This document shows, piece by piece, positions 26,801-37,931 of a stretch of 64,000 nucleotides of DNA. The position numbers were made by a program, and so were the translations under genes. The notes below the pieces were generated by a model. That model ran no database searches and was not told where the DNA came from. It saw nothing but the letters and a program-made list of their open reading frames with translations. Source of the stretch: Amoebophrya sp. A120 (Eukaryota; Sar; Dinophyceae; Syndiniales; Amoebophryaceae). The stretch spans positions 10,534,311-10,598,310 of the forward strand of contig CAJINV010000001.1 of NCBI GenBank assembly GCA_905178155.1, written 5' to 3'. Position 1 is the first letter of the stretch. Every line of letters begins with the position of its first letter.

Positions 26801-29800
26801 AGCTCCCAAACCAGATCGCGTCGGATGTTTTCTTCTGGCCGAGTCCGATCATGCAGGTTTCCGTCTACGCTTCGTACTGGGTCGTGAACCGGCGCAGCGA
26901 CCTCGACTTCTTCGTCGCGCACGGCACGCCGCAGCTGGACAGTAACCGGCCGGCGTACCAGGTGCGCGCGAACACGCGCATGATTCTGTCCGAGGACCAC
27001 ATTCAGCGCAAGGGCCTGTTGTCCGAGGTGCGGGAAATCCAGGTGGGCGTAACAAACCAGTTCATGCGTGGCCTGGACCTCGGCCCAGCCGGCGGGGGCA
27101 AAAGCTACATCCCGAGTGCGCAAAACCCGGGAAGACACTCGCTATTGTCAAATGCCTCCGCAACGTCAAACAAGGCGCAGCTAAAGCGTCAAGTCACCGC
27201 ACGAGCCATATCGGGTGCCGCGTCGACGGAGAAGGCGCCGCTCTACATGATGTCGCACCCGTTCCCGGTGAAGCAGGTGACGACGGGGGGCATGGTGGTG
27301 GTTCCGAAGACGATGTATAACCCGATCCAACGCGTTTTTGGATACTCCGTGAATACCGCTCCGTTCCCCTTTTACCGCACGCTCGTGATCGAGATGGTTC
27401 GGGCCGTCACGCTGGTGAACCACAAGCGGCACCCCATCTGGGTGCGCTCTAAGGGCGAGGCCGGGTACCAGAAGGTCGACCCGCACCAGCAGGCGCAGTG
27501 GGACCCGCAGAGTGACGCACTGATGAAGGAGATCCAGTACGCACGGAGTCGCGGGAAGCCCATGGACGAAAAGAAAATTTTGGAACACGTCCAGCTACGC
27601 ATCACCGGGGACACGGACAAACACTACAGTAGCAGCTTCTCGATTCTGGAGCACGAGTGCTTCCAGCTCTCCACCGCTATTTCGGAAGAGGACCTGCCTC
27701 TTGCGAGCATGCGTATCATAACTCGACGAGGGGAGCTGCAGCGGCGAGAACGGAGCAAACAGTTGCGGCGCCGCAACTCCAACGGACGGTCGAGGTTCGG
27801 CCTCAACATAAACAGAGTAGACACCGCAGCTTCAACGTCTGTCGGAGTGACCGCACAGGATTCATCAACATCTGCCGGTGTAGTTCTTGCTGAGAACAAA
27901 AGCAGGGGTGCTGACCAGGAGCAAGACTTGCAATTTGTAAGCGGACAATTACAACCCCCGAAGCCGCGTGTGCATCTCTGCATCTCTTTGGTAGAAGTAT
28001 TGCAATCGGTGAACCAGTCCGCCTCCATCGTGGTGCGGTTCACCGAGCCCCAGGTGCCGCACTACCGGATCGCAAACTTCTATGGAAGCGTCAGGATTGA
28101 AATCGTCAAAGTTGAAATAATTTCTCATGTATAAATTGCAAGACATGAAGCGCCTCTCTTGCAGGAACAGCAAATGGGGCCGACTGTCAGCCTTTTTGGG
28201 GTCTGCGGTAGAGCTGCTAAAGTAGCATGACAAAAGACGCCGTCTGTACCTAAACAGCATGACAAACTGTATTTAGACGGCGCCGAAATTTGTCATGCAC
28301 CGCTTGAAAATTGGGCTTCCAACTGGTATCGATTTGATGCATTACAAGTTCTTTCAACTTTGTCGATTTCAAACCTGACACTCCCATAACTTCACCCCGC
28401 ACGCGCTCGCACTCTCGCAGGTGCACCGGAAATCCGTCACAGCGGAGCTGGCAGCGCTGACGAAAATCACCGAGGTGACGAAACAAGGACTGCACATGCT
28501 CCTGCGGAAAGCGCGCATTGGCATGTACGACAAGGCGGACGAACTCTCGCAGCCCCTCGTCCTCGAGCAGATGGAGAAGATCAACTTCGCCTGGAGCGCG
28601 CCGCAGCAGAGCCAGGAAGACGAGCAGTGCCTGAAACTGGAGGTGCTGGTTCACGGCGATTTGGACAACGACTCGGACGAAAACTTTTCGGTGCAGGAAG
28701 AGGTGGATCGCTGGAACGCCGCGGCGGTTTTCAACATCGGGCGGGTGCAGACCCACCCGGAGAAGCTCTTGGCTCCGCGACGGCTGCCCCAGTTTTCCGA
28801 CCTGGAAGGCGCGGATTTGTACAGCACCGGTTTTTTGGAAAGGCAGGCAAACAAGTTCGTGGCCGGCATCAACAAGCACGCGAAGGGGGCAATGAGCACG
28901 TTGCAGCCGTCGGCGGTGGTCGCAAAAGCAACCAAGGCAACGGAGACGATCACGAAGGCCCCGGTATGAAATGCAAAAATGTCTGGGTCTGGAAGGTTAG
29001 AACTTGTCATGCTAAATCTGAATGATGCAAAAATGAAAAATCTGTATGTTGGGCTGTCGCGCTCGGCTAGCTGGCCGGGCTGTACTGATCAGGTGTGGTG
29101 GGTAGCTCCCGACTGGTTGGCACTTTTCTTGGGGCGACTTGCCGTGGTAGCGCTCGGCTTTTGTATGATGAGGTTGCGGTTGCCGAAAGCGCTTCCTCGC
29201 CCACCCCCTGGGGAGGGGATCCTTGACCTGTGGCGCTGGGAGAGGGTGTCCACTACATGATGATGATGATCTGTGTTGCGTGAGTGCCAAAAGCTGTCCG
29301 CTTTTGACCAAGTTGAGAGGGAGTTTCTCATGTAGGAAAGGCATGATAGAGACCTCAAAAAATCTGTGATGCTGGGTCTCGCATTCCAGACCTCATGGGT
29401 CATGGAAAACCTGCGTCACAAATCTTGCATTCTTCCAGACCCAGACATTTTTACATTTGATACCCGGGATTCATGTACAACAAGACCAGGCAAGGAATGG
29501 ACGTGGCGGCGACCAGAGTGAACAAACTGGGCGCGAAATTCAACCGCCTACAAACGGGGGATGGCGAGGCGATCAAGGAAGACGTTTCTTCTACGGCGGA
29601 GCAGAACAGCGAACAAGCCGACAGCAAGCGTGCCATCGAGACGCGTGAAGTCATTCTAGAAGTAGAGGAGGGACGAGCAACAGTAGAGGGGACAATGGAA
29701 AATGAAGGACCCGACGACGACGAGGACGATCCGAGACGCACTACAATAGCGGGACGAGAAGGCGAGCACGCGATCTTAGACGCAGCTGCAGAGGGAGAAT

Positions 29801-32800
29801 CTGTTGCGAGTTCTGTACCGGATTCCACTTCTCGCATGCAACGATTGCAGATTCCCGATGCGACGGCGGTTGTACCTCGGCGGAATAAGCCCACGATCGC
29901 CGGAAGCGAGCAAAGCGTACCCACTGCACCAATTCTGGAAACGCTCCCGTCGCAGCATCGTCACCGGATCCGGGAGCGGGCACTTATTCGCGACACTGGT
30001 CGCGTCACGTACAACCTCCGGCGCGAAGAATTTTCGGTAAGCACGGTGGTGAATGGCGGAACCCGCGAGGTGGTGGTGTACCCCTGGATTCTGTTCCGAA
30101 ACTTCAAGAACGACGATTTGTTTGTTGCCCCTGGTCTCCACCGATGGCGGAGGCATCATCTCCACCGGCGCCGCTCTTCGGCAAGGTCGCCATTGCTAGA
30201 CCACGCGGAGGAGCGTAATCTTGGAACAAGGACGACGGTCATGCAGCACGTCCTGTCTACTTCCGAGGATGGAGACACGGAGGAGTCAACAAGTAGCGAA
30301 AGCAGCGGCGCGATAGAGGTATCGGAGGATGAGGATGCCCACGCACTGGCGGTTGGGGGCTCCCCACCGGGGTCGCCCGACAGTAAGAGTCGCGGCAGCC
30401 TGTTCATGAGTCCCCCGAAGACGCCCGGTGCTATCTCGGGGGGTTCGCCGTTTTCCTTGGGGGGGACCAATGTTGCCAAAACCGACGCAAAAAACAACCA
30501 ACAGGCCATGAGGCGGCTCACGGCGCGGATGGACCCGTCGGCTATGAATCTCAAGGCAAGCGGGGGTAAGAACAAAAAAAACAAAAGCAATAGAGTTCCA
30601 TCAAAAAAGAAGTCTCAAAGACCACCATCCACTTCCGCTCCGCTTGCTATTTCGGGCACAACAAGTCCGACCGCGGCTGCTCAAGCGCATCAGCACGAAC
30701 ACCGGCGCGGCCACGTGCTAGGGGCGGACTGGGTGCCGGCGGGCGGGTCCGCGGCGTTTTCGACGCAGAAGAAGCCAGCTGGGAACGTCGGTCTCGCACT
30801 GTCATTAGCGATGACGGGGGATATCTACCGGCAGGATCAGAGCAACTGGAGTTACCCAATGGTGATACCGCACAGGCCCGAGCGAAGCTTTTTCCGCAAA
30901 GTTTCCGCCAACGTCATGGAAGACCCTTATCTGGGACTGCTGAAGAAGTACCACATAAACCGGTGGCCCTTGTCGCTTCAAGCGCCAAAAAGGCCGACTG
31001 CCGGAGGTGCTGGGACATCAACTGGTGGACCAACGGAAGCAGGAGATACGACCTCGCGCAGGCACCACCATCACAAACACAACCACGCTCACTCGCACAA
31101 GTACGAAAATGTTTTTTGTTTGAATGTTTGCCTTTGATTTCCTTGTCTGCACACCCATGGTGTTTTAGACGAGACTTGAACGTTCTATGAAAATCTACGC
31201 GGTCACCAGCATCATCAAAAATTTTTTCCACACGCACAGACACAACCTGTACCTGCAAAAGAGCTACATTTTTCGACATCCCAACTGCCCCCTACGGCCG
31301 GACGCCACCTATCGCACCGCGTCCGAGTGGGACGTCACCAAGATGTGTCTCTCCTACGACCAGCGGCTTGAGTGTTGGGTTGTGGACGCCGTCGACGCAG
31401 TGATAGAAGCCCCGTTTTGGCTGGAAAACCACACCGACCGGCCCTTGTACGTCAAAGAGCTCTTGTTGAAAGAGGACACCGACGAGCCGGACGAGGAGGA
31501 CATGCCCGATGGCAGCCTCGGGCAGCTTCAGAGCGGACTCAACGACTTCACGAAAGCCGCAACGAACCTGATAGGCATCGGCGCAAGCGCCATGGGCGGG
31601 GGAGGTGCACCTGAAAGTGGCGGGAACAGTCGCGGAGGGGGAGGTGCGAATTTGCCGCAACAGGCAATAAAGGAGAGCTTAAGCAGGGGAGGGCGGACAG
31701 GCATATGGATGAACAACGAAGCTAACGCGACCTTGAACAAGCGCAGTGCCGCCTTCAATCCCCAGGGACGGATTTCCGTCGCATCCACGGCTGCTGGTGG
31801 ACCACCCGTGCAGAGCGCGGAATTGGCGGACAACGCCGCCGGTGGACTCTGGGGCCGAGCCCGAGCGATGCAACAGGCAAAGCAAATGGACAAGAGCAAT
31901 CCGCACTTTCGACGACGTACGCTAAACGACGCGCCGCTTGGGACCGAGCTCCCACGTAGGCTCCATGGTGTCGGCGAACCCGTGCCTTTTGCGTTCCACC
32001 AGCCGCACCAAATCAAGGATCCGCGCAGCTATGAGGCGCACGTGCAACGGACCAACGGGCAGGTGGAGAACAACACGAGCGGTCGCGTGCAAACCAGCGC
32101 CGCTCACACCTCGGGGAAAGCGGTTGTCACGTTTCGCGACAGCGAAACCAATGGGTGGATCAGCATAGATATTCCAGTTTTGCCCTATGTTCGGGACAAG
32201 GAGCTCTACAAGGATACAGGCGGGACCTTAACCTACTCCGTACTGAAAACACCTCCGGACCGGTCCCGTATTCACGCGCAGGTGGCAGCGCGCATGGCAA
32301 ACCAAGGGGCGGCTGCCAGTGCTGGCAGCAATGGCTACAGTGCCTCGTCTTTCGTTGACCCGTACTCCCCGTTATCGCATGTTGGAAACGCGCGCGGGGG
32401 CATATCAGATGGAACTGCGAAAGTAAACCCGTCGGTGAGGAGTCACCCACCAGCCCCACCAGACAGTTCGAACAAACCAGCGCGAGGAGCAAGTAGACCC
32501 TCGGGTGGAAAAAGTACTAAAGCGTCTGAATCTTACGGGTATCCTGTGCTCTTCAACCGCACGATTATCTTCAAGTTTGTTAAGCACAAACAGGTCCGTC
32601 GCAGCGCGAACATTGCGAACAAGGCGTCCACCTTCGCCGACATAGCAATGCAGGCAAAGACCTCTGTGATGCTTCCAAAGATCACCGCCCGGCTGCCAGT
32701 AAAAATGCATGCGAAAACCTTGTTCCAGTCGATTGCGCGACGGGCCGCGAGTCTCGCGAAGACCAATCAGTCGGTGATTGGCGCACAGACCGACGACCTC

Positions 32801-35800
32801 GAAGCTTACGCAACTTCCCCGGAACGGCAAAATAAGGGGGCGCGCCTGGTGAGCACTGCAACTGGAGGGACGAACGGCGCACAAATGCAGGACGGAACTG
32901 GCGGCAACGGCGGTGCGCAAGCCGGACCAAACGCGACAACAGGCACGAGGCGAGGCTCCGGCGCACAGAAAATGCTGAATCGCTTTGCGTCCCACGTTTT
33001 CCAGATACAGCGGGGTAAAACCAATTCGCTTAAAGGCGGCGGGCAGCCTGCCTTTCATCGCCAAATGACAACAAAAATAGCTAGGTCGGCAGGGCAATCG
33101 GCTAAAGTCGGAACTGGTGCGTTCAAGAACATAGTGCGCAAAACGCAGCAAATGCGAACATCGATGGATCCGACCCAGATGCTGCAGGCCTTCGTGACAA
33201 AGCTCCAGGACAGAAGACAAAGACTCCTGCATGTGCATGCGTTGGGTGACGCAATCGCGCGCGCACGAAATGACCAAACCTATCGGCAGTTCATCGCACG
33301 CCTGGACGAGTCCTACCTGAAGCAGATTGTGTACTTGGCCGGCGTCGGCTTTTCGATGAACGACGCCGCGCCCCGGGAGATCGGCTACCTTTTCATCGAG
33401 CGCATCCAAGTGGAAAACCGCAGCTACGACATCGCGCATCTCCGGGACCGGCGGTTGACTCATCAACTACAGCGCCAGATCGAACACCACGAGCGGATGT
33501 CGAGGCTTTCGGAACAGGATCCCCACGACGCTGCCATCCAGCAGCATCAGCACGTGGACACAGCATCTCCAATCGGCAGCTCGAAGGGCAACAAGCAGGA
33601 CGGCGCTGCAGCCAGCACAGCGACCGGAGCTCCTTCGAGTAGTGAAAGGGCCGGCGGTGCAGTTGCTCTATCGTCGGACATAGACCGGTTCACCGGCGAG
33701 GTTTTGGCTCACGATCCGCAGAAGACCTATCCGCTGGGCAGCCAGAACTGGGCTTTAACCGTGGGCGCACTCCAATTCGATACGTACCACGGCGCCACCA
33801 AGCGCAACGTGATATGCGTTCGCAGCCCGATCCTGGAGCAAGCCGGGGCTGCGTCCCGTTTGTGGATGCAAAACGCACTGAACCGACGCCGCGCGAGGGA
33901 CGAGGAGAAGCGGCGCAAAAAACTTACGAGGCTTGCAAGAAAAAACGCAGCCACCGGCGCGAAGAGAAAAACGCTGCAAGCAGGCGCACCAGATGAGGTG
34001 CCTCTTTCACCTCCGGGAGCAACATCTGCTCCTCAGATAGATCCTCGGCTGACGGTGGCGCACAACAACATGGCTTCTCCGGGATCGGCAGTAGGCCGTT
34101 CGTCTCCACTCACCGCCGGGCGATTGAGTTTACAAAGTCAAAGCCAGTCGCCGGGGAGTTCCATCCCTGCAGCCCCGCGCGCCAGCGCAAACAACGTGTA
34201 CATTGCCAACCAACAGACGGTCCACAAAGAGCGCTCGTCGGAGCAGGAGCGGCTCGGGGAGGTGGACAAGCAGCACACGCTCGGCGGGGAGATTTTATCG
34301 CAAGTGGTTTCGGCTCCGGGGAAAGTCGCCCGCGTTGTCCTTCCCGATTTTATTCAGCGCAATCTGAATCCCTTTCCCACGAAAAACAAAACGCAGGAAC
34401 AGGACCTTTGGATGCGACGTCTGGCGGAGCGCAGCGGTTCTCTGTTGACCGTTGCTGCAGCCATGCGGTACCAGGGCAGTATCGTTTGTCTCGAGTCCTT
34501 CCACGTGCACACCAACCGCCTGATTCTCAACATTGATTCCGGCTCGATCTACAACATTCTCCGGTTCGGCACCGCACTGGGCCAGAGTTTGTCCTCCGAT
34601 TTCATGGCGTTGCAGAGCAGCAGCGCGCTGAAGCTCCGCGGGGGCGGCTTGGATCCGGATTTGAGCGAGCCGAGTGTCGCGACGACGGACGGCAGCCTCA
34701 CAAGCTTTCCGACGCCGCTGTTCATCACGAAGTTCTACATGTCGAAAATCAAACTGGTCATCAGCGTACGGTTTTCCGGTGCAGAGGAGGTACGCGGCAT
34801 GGCCTCCTACAACGATAGCGAAATCATGAAGGCCTACGAATCCGTCGCAAAAGCGCTGTTTTTGGTCGACATACAGGTATCTTTGTTCTTTCTCCTTGTA
34901 GTTACCCGTTGTGTTTATGCCTCCGGCATGACTGTATCTTTCTACTTAAATCTCTCTTTCGTTTCTCTCACTATGGTCGCCAAGAGCAGATTCAATCGCG
35001 TAGCTCACCTCGACGAGGTACGGAAAAATATTACAACTGTGACTTCCAACATCATGCAGGACACTCCCTTTGCGCTTGGTGCGCTGTCGGGTTCTGGTGT
35101 TGCCGCCATCGAAATGGCGGACAAGTTTTTGACGAAAGGCAGCGAGGACCTGCAGGCTAAGATCGGGAGCAGCATTTTTGCTTCCATTCTCTTCCAGAGC
35201 ATCATGATCTTGGGAACGCCGAGCGCCTTCGGCAACATTCCACAGATAGGGCGAGCGTTCGTGAACGGTTTTGGGATCGTGCTGGTGAGTATCGGGCACA
35301 TTGCCACCGTCGTTCGACACCCACAGCTTCCGATTTTGTCGAAATTCAAACTGATTCTGTATCAGATTGCGCAGGTTTTGCGACGCGCGATAGCAGCGTT
35401 TTTCTTAGTGATTCGCTCCGGGAACAACTCCGCTACTGGGATTGGGCTGTCTATCCAAAAGGGGTTGAGCCGGATCTGTCTCGGCGCGCGAGTTCGGCTC
35501 CCCAGTGCGGTGACCAATATCAATCAGTCCAGCGGGGTCGGGACCATCTCGCTCAATGTGTACCACGCAGTGAAGTACTCGGCGCTGTGGTACGTGGCCC
35601 GGACCATTTTATGGATTGCAAAAAAGTCTGGGTCTGGAAGATTAGAACTTGTCATACTAAATCTGAATGATGCAAAAATCTGTGTTGCGTGAGTGCCAGA
35701 AGCTGTCCGCTTTTGACCAAGTTGATAGGGGGTCTCTCATGCAGGAAAGGCATGATAGAGACCTCAAAGAATCTGTCATGCTGGGGCTCCCATTCCAGAC

Positions 35801-37144
35801 CTCATGGGTCTTGGAAAACCGGCATCACAAATCGCGCACTCTTCCAGACCCAGACATTTTTGCATTTGATACATTTATGCTTGGTACGACTCGCTGGAGC
35901 GAGCCTGGTACAAGGGCAGCACGGCGTATCAAATGTAAAAATGTCTGGGTCTGGAAGAATGCAACTTGCCATGGTAAATCTGAAGCATACAAAAATCTGT
36001 GTTGCATAATTACCAAAAGTCGTCCAGTTTTGACCAAGTCGGGAGGGAGTTTCTCACGCAGGATAGGCATGAGAGAGATAACACAGAATCTGTGATGCTA
36101 GGTCCTGCATTCCAGGCTTCATGGGTCATGGAAAAGCTGCATGACAAATCGCGCATTCTTCCAGACCCAGACACTTTTACATTTGATACGGCGAACTGGT
36201 TGTACTTTGTCGCCCAGTTCTTCAGTCTCGGCCCCCGCATGTTTGTGTCGGTGTTCGCGGGGGCGGTGCTGACCATTGCGAAGATGGGGATCATCAACGA
36301 AATCGTCCTCGGCTACCTGGTCACCGCGTTTTCGCCCCTGATGAGCCGCTTGATCAAGGACCCGCCGGAGCAGCTGCGGCGGCTGCACTGCTTCAAGGGC
36401 GGACAGTTGCAGAATTACGATTCGCTAGCCTGCGGAGCCCTCGAGGTGGTCCGAAAAGAGTGCCGGGACGTGGACCGTCGGTTCTGGACGGTTTGTCCAC
36501 TGAGCAAGGCCACTTTCGTCATTTTAGAGACCGGGGCGATGTACTACTGCCGACGGCATGGACGCACCAAGGGCAGGCGCATACTGGACGGGTCGCACAA
36601 TTACATCCTCGATCGCTCGGAGCAGAGCGCACAGCCGCCGGGTGCGAATGTTGCAAATAAATCGTCGTCCGAACTGCGAAGGTTTCTCAACCGGCAAGAG
36701 GGAAAAAAGCCGGTGCTCGGTGGCGGGCTCGCGTCTCCCATTTCTCCCAAGAGCCCCGCCACGAGAGGGGAGGACAATCTCTCAGAAGCCGGGAGCGCCG
36801 CGGGTGTGGAAAAAAGAAAGTGCTGCAGCTGCAAGAGTAGTTGCTGCAGCAGCGGTGCCAACCGCAGAAAGCTGAGACGGCGCGCCCACCTCCAGCAGCA
36901 GCACGGCACGCAGATCGTATGGCGACTGGCGGACACATTCCGCGTGCATCGCGTGGCGCTCTTGCAAAAAGACCCCAGCATTGTGCTCTTTGAAGGCGTG
37001 GACACGAAGAAACGACGCAGCAAGCGCGGAACCCACTTGCTACCATGCGAAACAGAGGAGGACGCGCTGGTGCTTTTTAGCCACGTCTTGGAGCACCTCG
37101 GACCAATCAACGCCCTACGACAGTCGAATCCGCACCAAAGCTGA
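8893..37144 (+). CDS. VPS13: Giant VPS13-like bridge-type lipid transfer protein (predicted 8701 aa)
   Basis: VPS13 proteins form long hydrophobic grooves that move lipids between membranes at contact sites. The start MGIGWSASRKIGEVLNKYLG is a chorein N-terminus, followed by FVEDIS and ILKGNLELKHVRLKNRLLE. Predicted exons: 8893-9271, 9439-10134, 10287-14654, 14966-28080, 28394-28964, 29468-31110, 31169-34876, 34985-35609, 35877-35926 and 36194-37144; they sum to 26106 nt, an exact multiple of three. Five breaks are introners and the rest GT-AG introns. VAB/SHR-BD-like repeats appear near residues 5100 (VRITNNLSVPIVVRS), 5525, 5780 (ASYWVVNRRSDLDFFV) and 5955, with VPHYRIANFTPHALALSQ rebuilt across the 28081 element. 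The C-terminus has a PH-like segment (FWTVCPLSKATFVILETG) and a Cys cluster. Large Ser/Ala/Glu-rich insertions account for much of the excess over the usual 3000-4500 aa. One exon is 13.1 kb. Confidence 0.85.
14655..14960 (+). mobile_element. Introner, family B (306 bp), in VPS13
   Basis: Flanked by GAACT (14650-14654 and 14961-14965). The left end is TATTACAGTGAAAAATGCCC and the right end reads GCATTTTTCATTGTAATA, an inverted copy. It is close to the element at 51823-52120 and in the same orientation. Removal with one repeat joins ...DTSWN to LSTIHGEAEPEV in frame, linking two very long open exons. Confidence 0.92.
28081..28388. mobile_element. Introner, family C (308 bp), in VPS13
   Basis: Flanked by ACTTC (28076-28080 and 28389-28393). 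The termini are TATGGAAGCGTCAGGATTG and, read inverted from the right, TATGGGAGTGTCAGGTTTG; the inverted repeat runs about 37 bp with few mismatches. An inner palindrome (CGCCGTCT ... AGACGGCG) lies near its centre. Excision rebuilds YRIANFTPHALALSQ of the SHR-BD region. This is the only copy of the family in the window. Confidence 0.88.
28965..29462 (+). mobile_element. Introner, family A (498 bp), carrying a 236-bp insertion, in VPS13
   Basis: Flanked by CCCGG (28960-28964 and 29463-29467). The termini are of family A type (TATGAAATGCAAAAATGTCT on the left). Apart from the insertion it is very similar to the 262-bp copy at 35610; 29035-29270 is an extra 236 bp that accounts exactly for the length difference. 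Excision with one repeat joins TKAP to GFMYNKTRQG in frame. Confidence 0.92.
29035..29270. other. 236-bp sequence inserted inside an introner
   Basis: Defined by comparison with the uninterrupted copy at 35610-35871. The inserted DNA is GC-rich, unlike the introner around it, ends in a short (ATG)n run, and the hexamer ATCTGT occurs near both borders. No terminal inverted repeat or coding potential is evident. Confidence 0.75.
34877..34984 (+). other. Probable in-frame 108-bp intron of VPS13
   Basis: The reading frame is open through this stretch, but it is pyrimidine-rich, encodes a hydrophobic run unlike its surroundings (SLFFLLVVTRCVYASG), starts CAG|GTATCTTT and can end at CCAAG. Its length is a multiple of three, so spliced and unspliced forms are both in frame. 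Splicing joins FLVDIQ to SRFNRVAHLDE. Confidence 0.6.
35610..35871 (+). mobile_element. Introner, family A (262 bp), in VPS13
   Basis: Flanked by CATTT (35605-35609 and 35872-35876). The left end is TATGGATTGCAAAAAAGTCT and the right end is CATTTTTGCATTTGATA. It is used here as the reference orientation for the family. Excision joins ARTI to YAWYDSLERA in frame. Confidence 0.93.
35927..36188 (+). mobile_element. Introner, family A (262 bp), in VPS13
   Basis: Flanked by CGGCG (35922-35926 and 36189-36193). It lies 55 bp after the previous element and leaves a 50-nt mini-exon. The interior is nearly the reverse complement of the element at 59374-59635. Excision joins YKGSTA to NWLYFVAQFF. Confidence 0.93.
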
Positions 37145-37931
37145 GACTGTTTGAAACACTTTCCGACACGCAGTTTTCCCGCAGTGGCGGTTTTACTGTG
37201 CCAGTGCGAGTAGTATCGATGAGAATACAACGTCTGCGGCTCTTTCTTTTCTTTTCTAGTTCTCATGCATTTTTTTTTTTCGCGAAGTTACTTTTTTTTC
37301 GCATAAGCTAAAGCACAAGCAGGTTTAATCTGCATGAGAATCGTCTATTCGTATTTCCACTTTCACTTTCGTCTAGCGAAATAAAAGTCACGCGTACGGC
37401 TAAAGACCATCAAACCGCGAAAGAAAAGACACTGAAACTTTATACTTTTCCAATCAAATTTGAACACACATCTTTTTGAAGAGACAAGCATAATCTTACC
37501 TCGGTTCTTTGGTGCTCCGAAAAATCAAAATCTGACTTCTTTGTGACCAACGCTCGTGCGAAACGGAAGCTTACTTCAGCAGCAAAAAAAGACCGAAACA
37601 AAACTCAGCTGCACCTACTACGACAGGCAGCTTCATTAGCGTCGTTGGCGGACCTGCGGTGCGGCTGGTAAAAACAAGAAGCAGGGACGAAACGGGGATA
37701 TAGGGTGCAGTTTCCAACATTTTACGAGAGATCATATCCTCGAGAGCGCATCGTATCGTTGCCGTGCCAGGCTGTAGTTTCCGAGCACTCCTCGTTCACC
37801 GTAGAGTTGTGAGCGTCTCTCTCTTCCGGAGGTTCTTGTTTTCGTGTTGCCCGAGGACCTTCGTCGTCGTCCTTACCAGAACTTCGTACTGCGTGAGTTT
37901 GTTCGTTTGGGGAGCTAAGTAAAGTCGCACG
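37145..37931. other. Intergenic region
   Basis: About 790 bp with T-rich and A-rich runs after the VPS13 stop (for example near 37268). No coding signal or introner terminus seen. Confidence 0.6.

Noticed and set aside
29035-29270. Possible second introner nested in the first
   Set aside because: No TAT...ATA ends, no inverted repeats and no clean 5-bp repeat; kept only as an unexplained insertion.
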